This document shows, in pieces, positions 1 to 8,320 of a DNA stretch of 58,165 nt; the stretch's first letter is position 1; each line of letters begins with the position of its first letter. The notes under the pieces were generated by a model. The model ran no database searches. It worked only from the letters and a program-made list of their open reading frames with translations, and was not told the DNA's origin. Both the position numbers and the translations under genes were made by a program. Source of the stretch: CAMYLR01 sp039590215 (lineage in GTDB: Bacteria; Gemmatimonadota; Gemmatimonadetes; JACCXV01; JAHWKZ01); contig JBDHFX010000001.1 in NCBI GenBank assembly GCA_039590215.1, forward strand, positions 1-58,165, read 5' to 3'.

Positions 1-96
1 AAGCATCCCGAGCGACGCGGCGGCGATGCCCTTGCCAAGCGAGGACACGACCCCTCCGGTCACGAAGACGTATTTCGTGGGGTCGCGATCGGGCAT
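1..96 (-). CDS. pyrG: CTP synthase, N-terminal fragment cut by window edge
   Basis: Only the first 32 codons lie in the window. The ATG at 96 opens MPDRDPTKYVF and continues VTGGVVSSLGKG, the glycine-rich nucleotide-binding loop at the start of CTP synthase, the cytosolic enzyme that makes CTP from UTP, ATP and glutamine. The glutaminase half lies outside. It follows kdsB by 39 bases on the same strand. PyrG makes the CTP that KdsB uses, and this pairing is common in Gram-negative bacteria. The identification rests on a short but very characteristic stretch. Confidence 0.9.
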   Translation of the reverse strand, partial: MPDRDPTKYVFVTGGVVSSLGKGIAAASLGML

Positions 97-135
97 CAGC
101 GCACCAGCGTTCTTCGGTCCAGGTAAATTATGAAT

Positions 136-903
136 TTAAGGCGAGATGCGCTCCGCGTCGAGATGTTGCAGCACGGCCTCCACGCGGCGGAGATCAGCCG
201 GTGTGTCCACGCCGATCGCCACCGTCTCGACTTCGACGCACTGAATCACCAGCCCCAGCTCGAGGGCACGGAGCTGCTCGAGACGCTCGGCTGATTCCGA
301 TTTCGATGGTGGCGCAGCCACAAAGCGATCGAAGGCGCTCCGTCGATAGGCGTAAAGACCGATGTGAACGCGTGACGCCTCGCCGTCCGATACCGGCGCA
401 CGCTGGAAACTGAGCGCTTCCCCATCTTCGCGGATGACCGCTTTCACGAGATCCGGATTGTCGGCGCTCTCGTCGTCTCGGAATGACCGCACCAGAGTTG
501 CGATATCGACTTCGGGATCGGAATCAAGTGCGAGAACGGCAGCATCGATCGCGGTCGGTTCGAGGAGCGGCTCGTCCCCCTGCACATTGACGATGACGGT
601 GGCCCTGCCGGCTTTTGGATCCAGCTCAAGCAATTGCGCGATACGGTCGCTGCCCGAAGTCGCCGGGCGCTCACTGATCACGGCCTTGGCTCCAGTCGTT
701 TCAGCCGCAGCCGCGATGGCCGCACTGTCGGTGATCACCATCACCTCGTCTACCGTTTCGGCCCGGCCGGCTAATTCTGCCACCCACACGATCATCGGTC
801 GGCCCAAAATCTGGGCCAAGGGTTTACCAGGAAACCGCCTGGCCGCGTAGCGAGCTGGGATCGCCGCTAGAACCAAGGCGAGATCATGCCGTAGAACTTC
901 CAT
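136..903 (-). CDS. kdsB: 3-deoxy-manno-octulosonate cytidylyltransferase (CMP-KDO synthetase)
   Basis: The 255-residue product has the usual length and the family N-terminus AAIPARYAARRFPGKPLA, the CTP-binding loop. NVQGDEPLLEP in the middle is the sugar/metal-binding segment. The enzyme activates KDO with CTP for addition to lipid A, so the cell makes a KDO-containing LPS. The ATG at 903 overlaps the 3' end of the upstream barrel gene by 37 bases, and its GGAGGA is only about one base away. An in-frame TTG at 876 would give a product starting LVLAAIPARY and is a possible alternative. pyrG follows on the same strand. Confidence 0.93.
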   Translation of the reverse strand: MEVLRHDLALVLAAIPARYAARRFPGKPLAQILGRPMIVWVAELAGRAETVDEVMVITDSAAIAAAAETTGAKAVISERPATSGSDRIAQLLELDPKAGRATVIVNVQGDEPLLEPTAIDAAVLALDSDPEVDIATLVRSFRDDESADNPDLVKAVIREDGEALSFQRAPVSDGEASRVHIGLYAYRRSAFDRFVAAPPSKSESAERLEQLRALELGLVIQCVEVETVAIGVDTPADLRRVEAVLQHLDAERISP

Positions 904-2372
904 TCCTCCGAGTCGACGCCGTAGGCTACAAACGCGCCCAGATACTTGACCGGCCCGTGGAACGCCACACCTCCCCCAATCCCAACGTTTGAGTTGAACG
1001 AACCGCCGGGAAACCAGGCATCTCCGATATCGAACAAACCGACCGCGTAGAAGTGCTGAAAGCGCTCTATTGGACTCGGCAAAGCCAGGTGGTAACGCAC
1101 GTTGGCGATGAGCATCCGGTCGCCGGTCAACTGCTCGGAGATGGCCGAGGTGCCAACCACCGTCCGGCGACCGCCGAGGCTATAAAGAAACTGCGGTTCC
1201 AGGCTATCGCCACCACCCAATCGTCCACCTGCGACCACGCGCATCGCTGCGAACGACTCTCCGTTGGTCGGCAGGTACCCGCGCGCCTCCGCCTGCGCCC
1301 AATCGAACTCGAAATCGCCACCAAACCCCCAGTGATCGTATTGCACGTCGGCGTACACGCCACGCGTCGCGAACCGGGAGGAGTTGCGCGCATCAAACGT
1401 GAGCCGAGTGCCCAACGCCCGGCCCTCCCCTGGTGTGATCGGCGGATTTATCCGCCAGTCCTCATCGCCACCGAAGAACGCGAATGGATTTTCGCTTTCG
1501 AGACTGTCGAAGTCATCGTCGCGCCAGCGAACACCAAGGCGCACCTTGGGAGATGGCGACATCGATGCCCACGCTTCATAACCCTCCCGCTCGAAGTACA
1601 ACCGGTCGTCATCGGCAAGAAACAGTGACCGCAATGAGTTGCCCAGGTCAGACCGATGCCACCGTTGGCTGGTATCGGTAATCGAGTAGGTCCGCACACC
1701 GATCTCAGCACCTTCACTCAGCTCGCGGGCGAGCTCGACGTCCCAACCAACGTCGCTACGAGCGGTGCGAAGCACCGGCCCGCCGGAGAGCCTGGTGCGC
1801 GGCCACTCAGGTCGCTGCCTGAGCCCAACCGCAAGACTAAACGCCAAACCGTTGACGCCGGTGTAGTTATGTGGAACAAAGCCCAAAAAACCCTTGGGTT
1901 CGATCGGAAAGGGCCGCTGTGGCTTGACGTAGGCTATCCGGAGGTTGCCGTCGAGATCGGTGACGACCTCGAGTGGCGCATCGCGCACCCACTCCTCGCC
2001 ATCCCGGATCGTCGCCAGCGTCGTCCCGGAGAACGTGCCGGCGAACACCGTCAGCCGACCTTCGACCACCGCTCCGGGTCGCACGTAGACCTGACTATCG
2101 ATCGCGGTCACATCTCCGGTCACCCGTCCCTCGAGAATCACCGTGCCGCCGACCTGAACGATCGCGCTTTCGCGGGCCAACCCACGCGGGACAAAAACGC
2201 TATCGGCGATCGAGACAGGATCGATACCGCTCAGAGTCGCGTCAATGCGTTCACGGATCGCTGTCGGGATTTCAGGATCGACCTTGATAACCGGCTGCTG
2301 CGCCACCGCAGACGAGGCGGTCGCCACCAACCCCAAGCCCAAGGCCATTACAGTACGTCGCCGCGATCTCAC
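867..2372 (-). CDS. Outer-membrane beta-barrel protein, D15/Omp85-like, with bactofilin-like N-terminal repeats
   Basis: The protein is 501 residues. An arginine-rich start and hydrophobic run end at SSAVAQ, a Sec signal peptide. Residues about 70-115 have a valine/glycine rhythm (VGGTVILEGRVTGDVTA, then VYVRPGAVVEG) like bactofilin or polymer-forming beta-helical repeats. The rest is rich in alternating strands and carries SLGGRRTVVGT and FYAVGLFDIGDAW, typical of D15/Omp85-superfamily barrels, and ends in PWF, the C-terminal aromatic expected of outer-membrane barrels. Start is a GTG in a GTGA overlap with the xerD stop. The cargo or function is not evident. Confidence 0.75.
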   Translation of the reverse strand: MRSRRRTVMALGLGLVATASSAVAQQPVIKVDPEIPTAIRERIDATLSGIDPVSIADSVFVPRGLARESAIVQVGGTVILEGRVTGDVTAIDSQVYVRPGAVVEGRLTVFAGTFSGTTLATIRDGEEWVRDAPLEVVTDLDGNLRIAYVKPQRPFPIEPKGFLGFVPHNYTGVNGLAFSLAVGLRQRPEWPRTRLSGGPVLRTARSDVGWDVELARELSEGAEIGVRTYSITDTSQRWHRSDLGNSLRSLFLADDDRLYFEREGYEAWASMSPSPKVRLGVRWRDDDFDSLESENPFAFFGGDEDWRINPPITPGEGRALGTRLTFDARNSSRFATRGVYADVQYDHWGFGGDFEFDWAQAEARGYLPTNGESFAAMRVVAGGRLGGGDSLEPQFLYSLGGRRTVVGTSAISEQLTGDRMLIANVRYHLALPSPIERFQHFYAVGLFDIGDAWFPGGSFNSNVGIGGGVAFHGPVKYLGAFVAYGVDSEEWKFYGMISPWF

Positions 2373-3304
2373 GCGCGGGGGTGATACCGGCGATGCTCGG
2401 CCCTTAGATACGGGGAGTCGACCTGCGTGTAAATCTGAGTCGTCGTTATGTCAGCGTGACCAAGCATCTCCTGAACCGCCCTCAAGTCGGCGCCTCGATC
2501 GAGTAAATGGGTGGCAAAGGTATGGCGAAACGTGTGCGGCGTAACATTCTTGTTGATTCCTGCCCGCCGAACGTACCGCCGAACGATCTTCCATGCGCCC
2601 ATCCGCGACAACGGGCGACCGCGGAAGTTCAGAAACAAGACGCCCTGCGTCTCGGCGCCCTTTAGCGAAGCCCGCTCATCTTCGACGTATTCGACTACAG
2701 TTTCGATCGCACGCCTTCCAATCGGCACCACACGCACTTTCTCACCCTTGGGACCCGCCAACTCGACGTCGACGCTCGCATCCCGCCGTCGCACCCGGCG
2801 TTGGATGGGAACGAGTCGGACGGTGCGCTCCGTCCAGTCGAATTCCTCGAGTTGGACAGCGATCAGCTCGGAGATCCGAACTCCGGTTCCATAGAGAAAC
2901 TCGAGCATCGCCCGATCGCGCAGCGGGAAGGGTTCGTCGCCCCCCACCGCGTCGATAATCCGCTCGACCTCCTCCAGGCTCAGCACGGTCGGCAGCCGCT
3001 GACCGCGCCGGGGGGCATCGATCGCTTCGGTTGGATCCGTTGCCGCGCTGTCTTCCCCAGCCAGGAAGCTATAGAACCCGCGCAGCGCGGTCAGTCTGCG
3101 CGCCACCGTAGATGCCTTCATGTGTTGGCGCTCGAGCTCGCTCAAATAGGCTCGAACCGTGTCTCGTTGTTGAGGATCCCCCCCAGTTTCTGACGCGAAC
3201 GACTGATAGCGTTCGATGTCAGCCCGGTACGCGTCGATGGTGCGCTTCGCCAAACCCTTCTCGAGCAGCAGGAACTCCGCGTATCGCTCAAGAGCACGCT
3301 TCAT
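2369..3304 (-). CDS. xerD: Site-specific tyrosine recombinase XerD/XerC
   Basis: The ATG at 3304 gives 311 residues, close to the XerC/XerD length. The N-terminal SAM-like domain reads LERYAEFLLLEKGLAKRT. The catalytic domain holds the Arg in YGTGVRISEL, the Lys in GPKGEKVRVV, the box HTFRHTFATHLL, the His in EMLGHADI and the nucleophile Tyr in TQIYTQV, so the active site is intact. It most likely resolves chromosome dimers at dif with a partner recombinase. D versus C cannot be settled from this sequence alone; XerD is the closer match by eye. One base separates it from the MBL gene upstream, and its TGA overlaps the next start. Confidence 0.9.
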   Translation of the reverse strand: MKRALERYAEFLLLEKGLAKRTIDAYRADIERYQSFASETGGDPQQRDTVRAYLSELERQHMKASTVARRLTALRGFYSFLAGEDSAATDPTEAIDAPRRGQRLPTVLSLEEVERIIDAVGGDEPFPLRDRAMLEFLYGTGVRISELIAVQLEEFDWTERTVRLVPIQRRVRRRDASVDVELAGPKGEKVRVVPIGRRAIETVVEYVEDERASLKGAETQGVLFLNFRGRPLSRMGAWKIVRRYVRRAGINKNVTPHTFRHTFATHLLDRGADLRAVQEMLGHADITTTQIYTQVDSPYLRAEHRRYHPRA

Positions 3305-3305
3305 A

Positions 3306-3932
3306 CTATAGGAACGGGTTCGTCTCCCGTTCGTGGCCGATTGTCGTAGGGCCCATGTGGCCCGAGTAAACCTCGGTGTCGTCCGGAAGCGGCAGGAGCT
3401 TTTTCTTGATATTCTCGACCAGCAAATCGTAGGAGCCGCCCGGGAAGTCGGTTCGGCCGATCGAGCCAGCAAACAACGCGTCGCCGGTGAATACGACACC
3501 GTCGTCGACAAAATGATAGCACACGCTTCCCGGCGCGTGCCCTGGTGTATGGTAGATTCTTAGTTCGTGGCCAAGCAGGTTGAGCTCGTCACCCTCCGCC
3601 ACATCGAGCGTTTCGACCGGTGCCGTGACCGGCATGCCCGTCAGTGCAGAAAGATTCTCCTCGGCGCTAGTCAGCATCGGTCGCGCTTCCGGATGTAAGT
3701 AGACCGGGGCTCCTGTCGCGGCTACCACATCCGATAGTGCCGCGATGTGATCGGCGTGCGCATGAGTCTGCAGAATCGCTGTCAAGGTCAACTCATGCCT
3801 GTCGAGTTCCCCCAGCAGGCGGCGTGCCTCGGCGCAAGCATCGACCAACAACGCCTCGCCCGGGGCTGCTTCCCACACTAAGTAGGCGTTGGACTGAAAC
3901 GGTCCAACCGCGTGCTGGCGAACGGTCAACAT
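3306..3932 (-). CDS. MBL-fold metallohydrolase (glyoxalase II-like)
   Basis: The 208-residue protein has the metallo-beta-lactamase signature THAHADHIAAL near residues 56-66, then HTPGHAPGSVCY and FTGDALFAGSIGRTDFPGG, and the last metal ligand in YSGHMGPTTIGHE. This is the subgroup annotated as hydroxyacylglutathione hydrolase or YcbL-like, which hydrolyses thioesters with a di-metal centre. The substrate is unknown and glutathione may not be relevant. The start overlaps the queG stop by 7 bases, so it sits in the same transcript as queG and xerD. Confidence 0.85.
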   Translation of the reverse strand: MLTVRQHAVGPFQSNAYLVWEAAPGEALLVDACAEARRLLGELDRHELTLTAILQTHAHADHIAALSDVVAATGAPVYLHPEARPMLTSAEENLSALTGMPVTAPVETLDVAEGDELNLLGHELRIYHTPGHAPGSVCYHFVDDGVVFTGDALFAGSIGRTDFPGGSYDLLVENIKKKLLPLPDDTEVYSGHMGPTTIGHERETNPFL

Positions 3933-4975
3933 GTTTGATCAGCTTCGGTGTATTGCAGACGCCTCCGATCGAGCGCTCGCATGGCGGCGCCTGCCACGAC
4001 TGGGTCGCTGTCGGCCGCCGCGCGCTCCAGTGCAGAAACTGAGCCGAGTCCGGTGTTCCCGGCCAAGATCGCCGCGTTCCGCACCAAACCCCGACACCGG
4101 GTTCGCTCAATCGCGGTGTCTCCAAAGCGGCTCACAAAGTCGCCCTCGGTCATCCCGAGCACACCATCGAGATCGGTTGGCCATGCTTCGTGACGTGGTT
4201 CGAAACGCGGCTCGTCGGCGACCGGACCACCATGATTCCAGGGACATACATCTTGACAGACGTCACAACCGAAGAGCCAGTTGCCGAGTCCCTCTTCTTC
4301 TTCAGCAGACAGCTCATTCCGGTGTTCGATCGTCTGATACGCGATGCAGCTCGCCGAGTCGAGCACATAGGGCTCGATGAGCGCGCCGGTCGGGCAAGCT
4401 TCGAGACAACGCGTACAGGTGCCGCAGTGATCAATCCCAGACGTGTCGGGTACGAGCGCGGCTGTGACCAGCAACTCTCCCAGAAACAAGAACGACCCCA
4501 AGTCAACATTGATCAGATTGGTGTTCTTGCCGCGCCAACCTAAACCCGCGCGCTCAGCCCAATACTTATCCATGACCGGTGCCGAGTCAGTGAACGCCCG
4601 GCCGTCGAAGCTCGCGTCAAGCGTTCTACCGTGTTCCAGCAGCGCATGGAGCTTGTCTTTGAGAACTCGATGGTAGTCCTCCCCCCACGCGTAGGTAGCC
4701 ACAGCGACGCCGTCCGGCTGAGGCCCACTACCCGATTGTCGATACAACAAGCCAACGCACACAACCGAACGACACCCGGGCACCAGCTCACGCGGATCGA
4801 CCCGCTTCTCGAAGTAGTTGGCCATCCAATCCATGCTTGCGTGATGACCACGATTCAGCCAGTCGGCGAGACGAGAGGCGTCGCTGACACGATCGGCGGC
4901 AGCGACGCCCACGACATCGAAACCCAGATCCAGCGCGTGGGATTTGACCGCTGAGGTCAACGCCTCGGGTGTCAC
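3926..4975 (-). CDS. queG: Epoxyqueuosine reductase
   Basis: The 349-residue protein carries two ferredoxin-like clusters, CGTCTRCLEACPTGAL and CDVCQDVCPWN, downstream of a cobalamin-binding reductase domain, plus GWRGKNTNLIN, all typical of QueG. It performs the last step of queuosine synthesis, removing the epoxide oxygen from epoxyqueuosine in the tRNA wobble position. A second queuosine gene, queE, lies about 20 kb away. Translation starts at GTG in a GTGA overlap with the uvrC stop. Confidence 0.93.
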   Translation of the reverse strand: MTPEALTSAVKSHALDLGFDVVGVAAADRVSDASRLADWLNRGHHASMDWMANYFEKRVDPRELVPGCRSVVCVGLLYRQSGSGPQPDGVAVATYAWGEDYHRVLKDKLHALLEHGRTLDASFDGRAFTDSAPVMDKYWAERAGLGWRGKNTNLINVDLGSFLFLGELLVTAALVPDTSGIDHCGTCTRCLEACPTGALIEPYVLDSASCIAYQTIEHRNELSAEEEEGLGNWLFGCDVCQDVCPWNHGGPVADEPRFEPRHEAWPTDLDGVLGMTEGDFVSRFGDTAIERTRCRGLVRNAAILAGNTGLGSVSALERAAADSDPVVAGAAMRALDRRRLQYTEADQTC

Positions 4976-6783
4976 TCGAGCGCCGCCTTCACTCGCTCGG
5001 CGAGTGCGATCGAGAACCCAGGAATCTTGGCGATCTCATCGGCGGGCGAGTGGCGTAATCGGTCGACCGACTGAAAGTGGTGCAGCAAGGTGGCTCGCCG
5101 CTTGGGACCAATTCCGGGGATGTCGTCGAGCTCGCTTCTGATCAGGCGCCGGTTGTGAAGCTTGCGGTGATACGAGACCGCAAACCGGTGAGCCTCGTTG
5201 CGAATATGTTGCATCGTCTGCAGTCCTCGCGATCGACGTGGTAACCACACCGGCTCTTTGCGCTCGGGCAGGTATATCTCTTCTTCGCGCTTCGCCAGAC
5301 CAGCGATGTCCAGGTCAGGCAGTGCGCCGAACTCTTCCAGCACCGCGCGGGCGGCGTTGAGCTGTCCCTTCCCGCCATCGATCAACAACAGATCGGGCAA
5401 CGGCTCGTCGTGGTCCAGAAGACCGCGAAAGTATCGCTCAACCACCTCCGCCATCATCGCGAAATCGTCCTGTCCCTCCGCGTACTTCACACGGAAGCGG
5501 CGGTAGCCGGCTTTTCGAGGCGCGCCATTCAGGAACGTCACCACCGACCCGACGCTGTCTTCACCTTGGATCGTCGAGATATCCACACAAGCGATCCGGC
5601 GTGGCGTCCGTGCCAACGCGAGGCTGTCCTTCAATTCCACTACCGCCTCCGACGCCCGCTCCGTCTCGTTTTGCTCTCTGAGCCGGCGCTCCTCGAGCTG
5701 ATAACGCGCGTTTCGCGCCGCCAGCTTGACTTGCTTCGCCTTCTCACCGCGTTGCGGCACGTGGATCTCGACGACGTGGCCTGCCTGTTGCTGGATCGCA
5801 GTCTCGACTAGCGACCGATCGTCGAAGTCAAATGGCGCCAATAACTGCGGCGGGAAACGATCAGCTCGCAAATAGTACCGGGTAAGAAACAACGACAGTG
5901 CCTCGCCATCGCTGGCGTCGGCAACATTCCCCAGGACGTGGTGCTCCTTTCCCATCACCCGCCCATCGCGCACCCGGAGAATTACGCCGCACGCTTCATT
6001 CTGATCACGGGCCAGGCCGACCATGTCGCGATCGTCACCCGACAGGCCCGACACACGCTGGCGCTCACTGATTTCCTCCATTGCGTCGAGCTGACGCCGA
6101 TATCCGGCCGCACGTTCGAACTGCAATCGCTCGGCGGCCTTCAACATGCGCGCTTCCAGTCGGCTTGAAGCGGCTCGCGTGTCACCCTCGAGAAACGCGA
6201 CGACGTCATCGATCATCGACCTATACTCACTCTTCGACACGTATTCGACACACGGCGCGTCGCAGCGATCGATGTGGTAGTCGAGGCAAGCTCTGGCTGG
6301 CCGCTCACGAAGCAGGTCGTAACGACACGAGCGTACCGGGAAGAGCTCTTTTACGAATGCCAGGTTGCGCCTCAGCAGCTTCACGTGCGCGTAGGGTCCA
6401 AAGTATCTGCCGCCATCATCGACGACGCGGCGCGTCACGAACACCCGGGGAAAGTCCTCCTGCAATGTCACCTTGATGTACGGATACGATTTGTCGTCCC
6501 GCAGAAGGATATTGAAGCGTGGGTTATGCTCCTTTATAAGGTTCGATTCGAGAAGCAGAGCCTCTACTTCGCTGTCGGTAACCAAGTAATCCAAGTCAGC
6601 TGCATGACGCATGAGCACGCGCGTTTTGTCGGGGAGTGCTTCTGGGGGCTGCAAATAGGACCGGACGCGACCGCGTAGATCGGCCGCCTTGCCGACATAA
6701 AGGACCGTACCGTCCTTATCCTTGAACAGGTACGCCCCAGGCTTGCGGGGCAAACGGGCGACCTTCTCGCTTATCCGATTCAT
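4972..6783 (-). CDS. uvrC: UvrABC excinuclease subunit C
   Basis: The product is about 603 residues, standard for UvrC, the subunit that makes both incisions in nucleotide excision repair. The N-terminal GIY-YIG nuclease reads GAYLFKDKDGTVLYVGKA. A UVR segment around residues 200-235 contacts UvrB. An RNase H-like C-terminal nuclease contains ACVDISTIQGEDSVGS and LLIDGGKGQLNAA, followed by helix-hairpin-helix motifs (DDIPGIGPKRRATLL and KIPGFSIALAERV). The ATG at 6783 was preferred over an adjacent GTG at 6786. The gene lies in the minus-strand run between the K+ channel and queG. Confidence 0.96.
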   Translation of the reverse strand: MNRISEKVARLPRKPGAYLFKDKDGTVLYVGKAADLRGRVRSYLQPPEALPDKTRVLMRHAADLDYLVTDSEVEALLLESNLIKEHNPRFNILLRDDKSYPYIKVTLQEDFPRVFVTRRVVDDGGRYFGPYAHVKLLRRNLAFVKELFPVRSCRYDLLRERPARACLDYHIDRCDAPCVEYVSKSEYRSMIDDVVAFLEGDTRAASSRLEARMLKAAERLQFERAAGYRRQLDAMEEISERQRVSGLSGDDRDMVGLARDQNEACGVILRVRDGRVMGKEHHVLGNVADASDGEALSLFLTRYYLRADRFPPQLLAPFDFDDRSLVETAIQQQAGHVVEIHVPQRGEKAKQVKLAARNARYQLEERRLREQNETERASEAVVELKDSLALARTPRRIACVDISTIQGEDSVGSVVTFLNGAPRKAGYRRFRVKYAEGQDDFAMMAEVVERYFRGLLDHDEPLPDLLLIDGGKGQLNAARAVLEEFGALPDLDIAGLAKREEEIYLPERKEPVWLPRRSRGLQTMQHIRNEAHRFAVSYHRKLHNRRLIRSELDDIPGIGPKRRATLLHHFQSVDRLRHSPADEIAKIPGFSIALAERVKAALE

Positions 6784-6827
6784 CACCTACCAAAGGTACG
6801 CCCGCTGCGAGACAAGACCGAGAACGA

Positions 6828-8318
6828 TCAAGCCTCCTGAAGCACTGGCCCCTCTGCCAGATAGATGACTTGCGAGTCGCGACCGATCTCGGTCGTATCG
6901 GCTGGATTCACAACGTGGTCACCCGTCTCCGGGTTTCTGAGGCCGATCACCAATGCGCCAGAGGATTGCTTGATCCGCCGAACGACGTCGCCAAACGATG
7001 CCGGGACCGGGATATCGGCGGGAAGCGAGGCGACGAAAATGCTGTGGGCACCAATCGTCGCAACCTGGCTCATGATCGACGCGGTCCCCGGCATCGACAC
7101 GGCGTGGGACAGGAGTGAGAAACCCAGCCGAGTCGTCTCGATCACTTCGTCGGCACCGGCCGACATGGCGTGACCGACGTTTTCGCTATCGAGGATCTCA
7201 GCTGCGATGTATACCGGTTTGCGCCGCGGGTGAGAGTTCTGGCGGGCTGCCAGATATGATCGAATCGTAAATGCTGTCAGGATCGTCACAGCATCCGCTT
7301 GTTGTGGCAGCACACCCCGCCGAGCCACCAGCAGCGCTGCTCGCGCGTGCGTCAGGCGCGCCTTGTCGAGCTCGCTCTCCTTCGTCGGGTCGCCGTTCAC
7401 CCAAGCAAAATCGGGCGGCAGGTCTTCTGGCCTAATGCCCTCGCTGAACACTACCAGCGCGATCTGCGAGGGGTCGAACTCCTGTCGCAGCGAGTCTAGC
7501 AGAACTCGGGCGCCAGTATCGTAACCACAGATAACGACATGACCGCTGTAATCGCTCACTCGAAACTGCTCCCTCCGAATCCTCAGCACAACACCCACCA
7601 AAGTGTTGCCAACGATGCCCGCAAACAAGGCTAGGTTGAAGAGCCCACCGACCATCAGCACCCCACCGATCATGCGACCCAACGTCGTGACCGGGATGAT
7701 ATCGCCGAAGCCAACCGTCGTGACAGTGACAAGGGCCCACCATACTCCGTCTCCAATAGAATCCACCGCTGGGTTCACATCACGCTCGACGAGCGTCAGC
7801 GTCGACCCCCCCAGCACAACCGTTGCCCCGAGCACGGCTAGAGCAAAGGCGAACAACAGCGAATTCTCGCGAAACGCTCGCCCGAGCCCACCAAAGGGGC
7901 GGCTGTAACGAAAAAGTTCCGCCGTCCGGATCAGCCGTAACAGGCGCAGAATGCGCAGTCCACGCAACGCAGGCACCAGCGCTGCAACGGTGACGATGTC
8001 GATAATGATCAAGGGTCTCAGGCAGAAGTGGAGGCGACCGAGCACGTGTGTCCTGAGCCGGCCGATAAAGGAGCGATCGAAGAGCGTTAACTCTGGTGGC
8101 CGGAACGAACCGACCCTCAACACCAACTCGATCGCAAACAACGTCAGAATGGCGCGGTCGAGGTTGGCCAGCCAGCCGGGGCGAGGCGCCTCGCCATCGG
8201 TCATGAACTCGATCGCAAGAGTGACCACCGACAGGATGATCATTCCCCAGACGATCGTCTGGACGATGCTGTGGGTACGGGTTTGGGGCTCGTGGAATGC
8301 GGCGTGGATAAGCCCCAT
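6828..8318 (-). CDS. Voltage-gated K+ channel with C-terminal TrkA-N (RCK) domain
   Basis: The protein is about 496 residues. The first half has six hydrophobic segments. S4 is a regular arginine ladder, ALRGLRILRLLRLIR, an intact voltage sensor. The pore loop has the K+ filter TVTTVGFGD. The second half begins HVVICGYDTGARVLLD, a Rossmann-like RCK/TrkA-N domain that gates by ligand or nucleotide binding. The ATG at 8318 is preferred because GGAGGAG lies 6 bases upstream; a TTG at 8324 overlapping the murJ stop is less likely. A role in potassium or membrane-potential control is inferred from the family. Confidence 0.9.
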   Translation of the reverse strand: MGLIHAAFHEPQTRTHSIVQTIVWGMIILSVVTLAIEFMTDGEAPRPGWLANLDRAILTLFAIELVLRVGSFRPPELTLFDRSFIGRLRTHVLGRLHFCLRPLIIIDIVTVAALVPALRGLRILRLLRLIRTAELFRYSRPFGGLGRAFRENSLLFAFALAVLGATVVLGGSTLTLVERDVNPAVDSIGDGVWWALVTVTTVGFGDIIPVTTLGRMIGGVLMVGGLFNLALFAGIVGNTLVGVVLRIRREQFRVSDYSGHVVICGYDTGARVLLDSLRQEFDPSQIALVVFSEGIRPEDLPPDFAWVNGDPTKESELDKARLTHARAALLVARRGVLPQQADAVTILTAFTIRSYLAARQNSHPRRKPVYIAAEILDSENVGHAMSAGADEVIETTRLGFSLLSHAVSMPGTASIMSQVATIGAHSIFVASLPADIPVPASFGDVVRRIKQSSGALVIGLRNPETGDHVVNPADTTEIGRDSQVIYLAEGPVLQEA

Positions 8319-8320
8319 CC

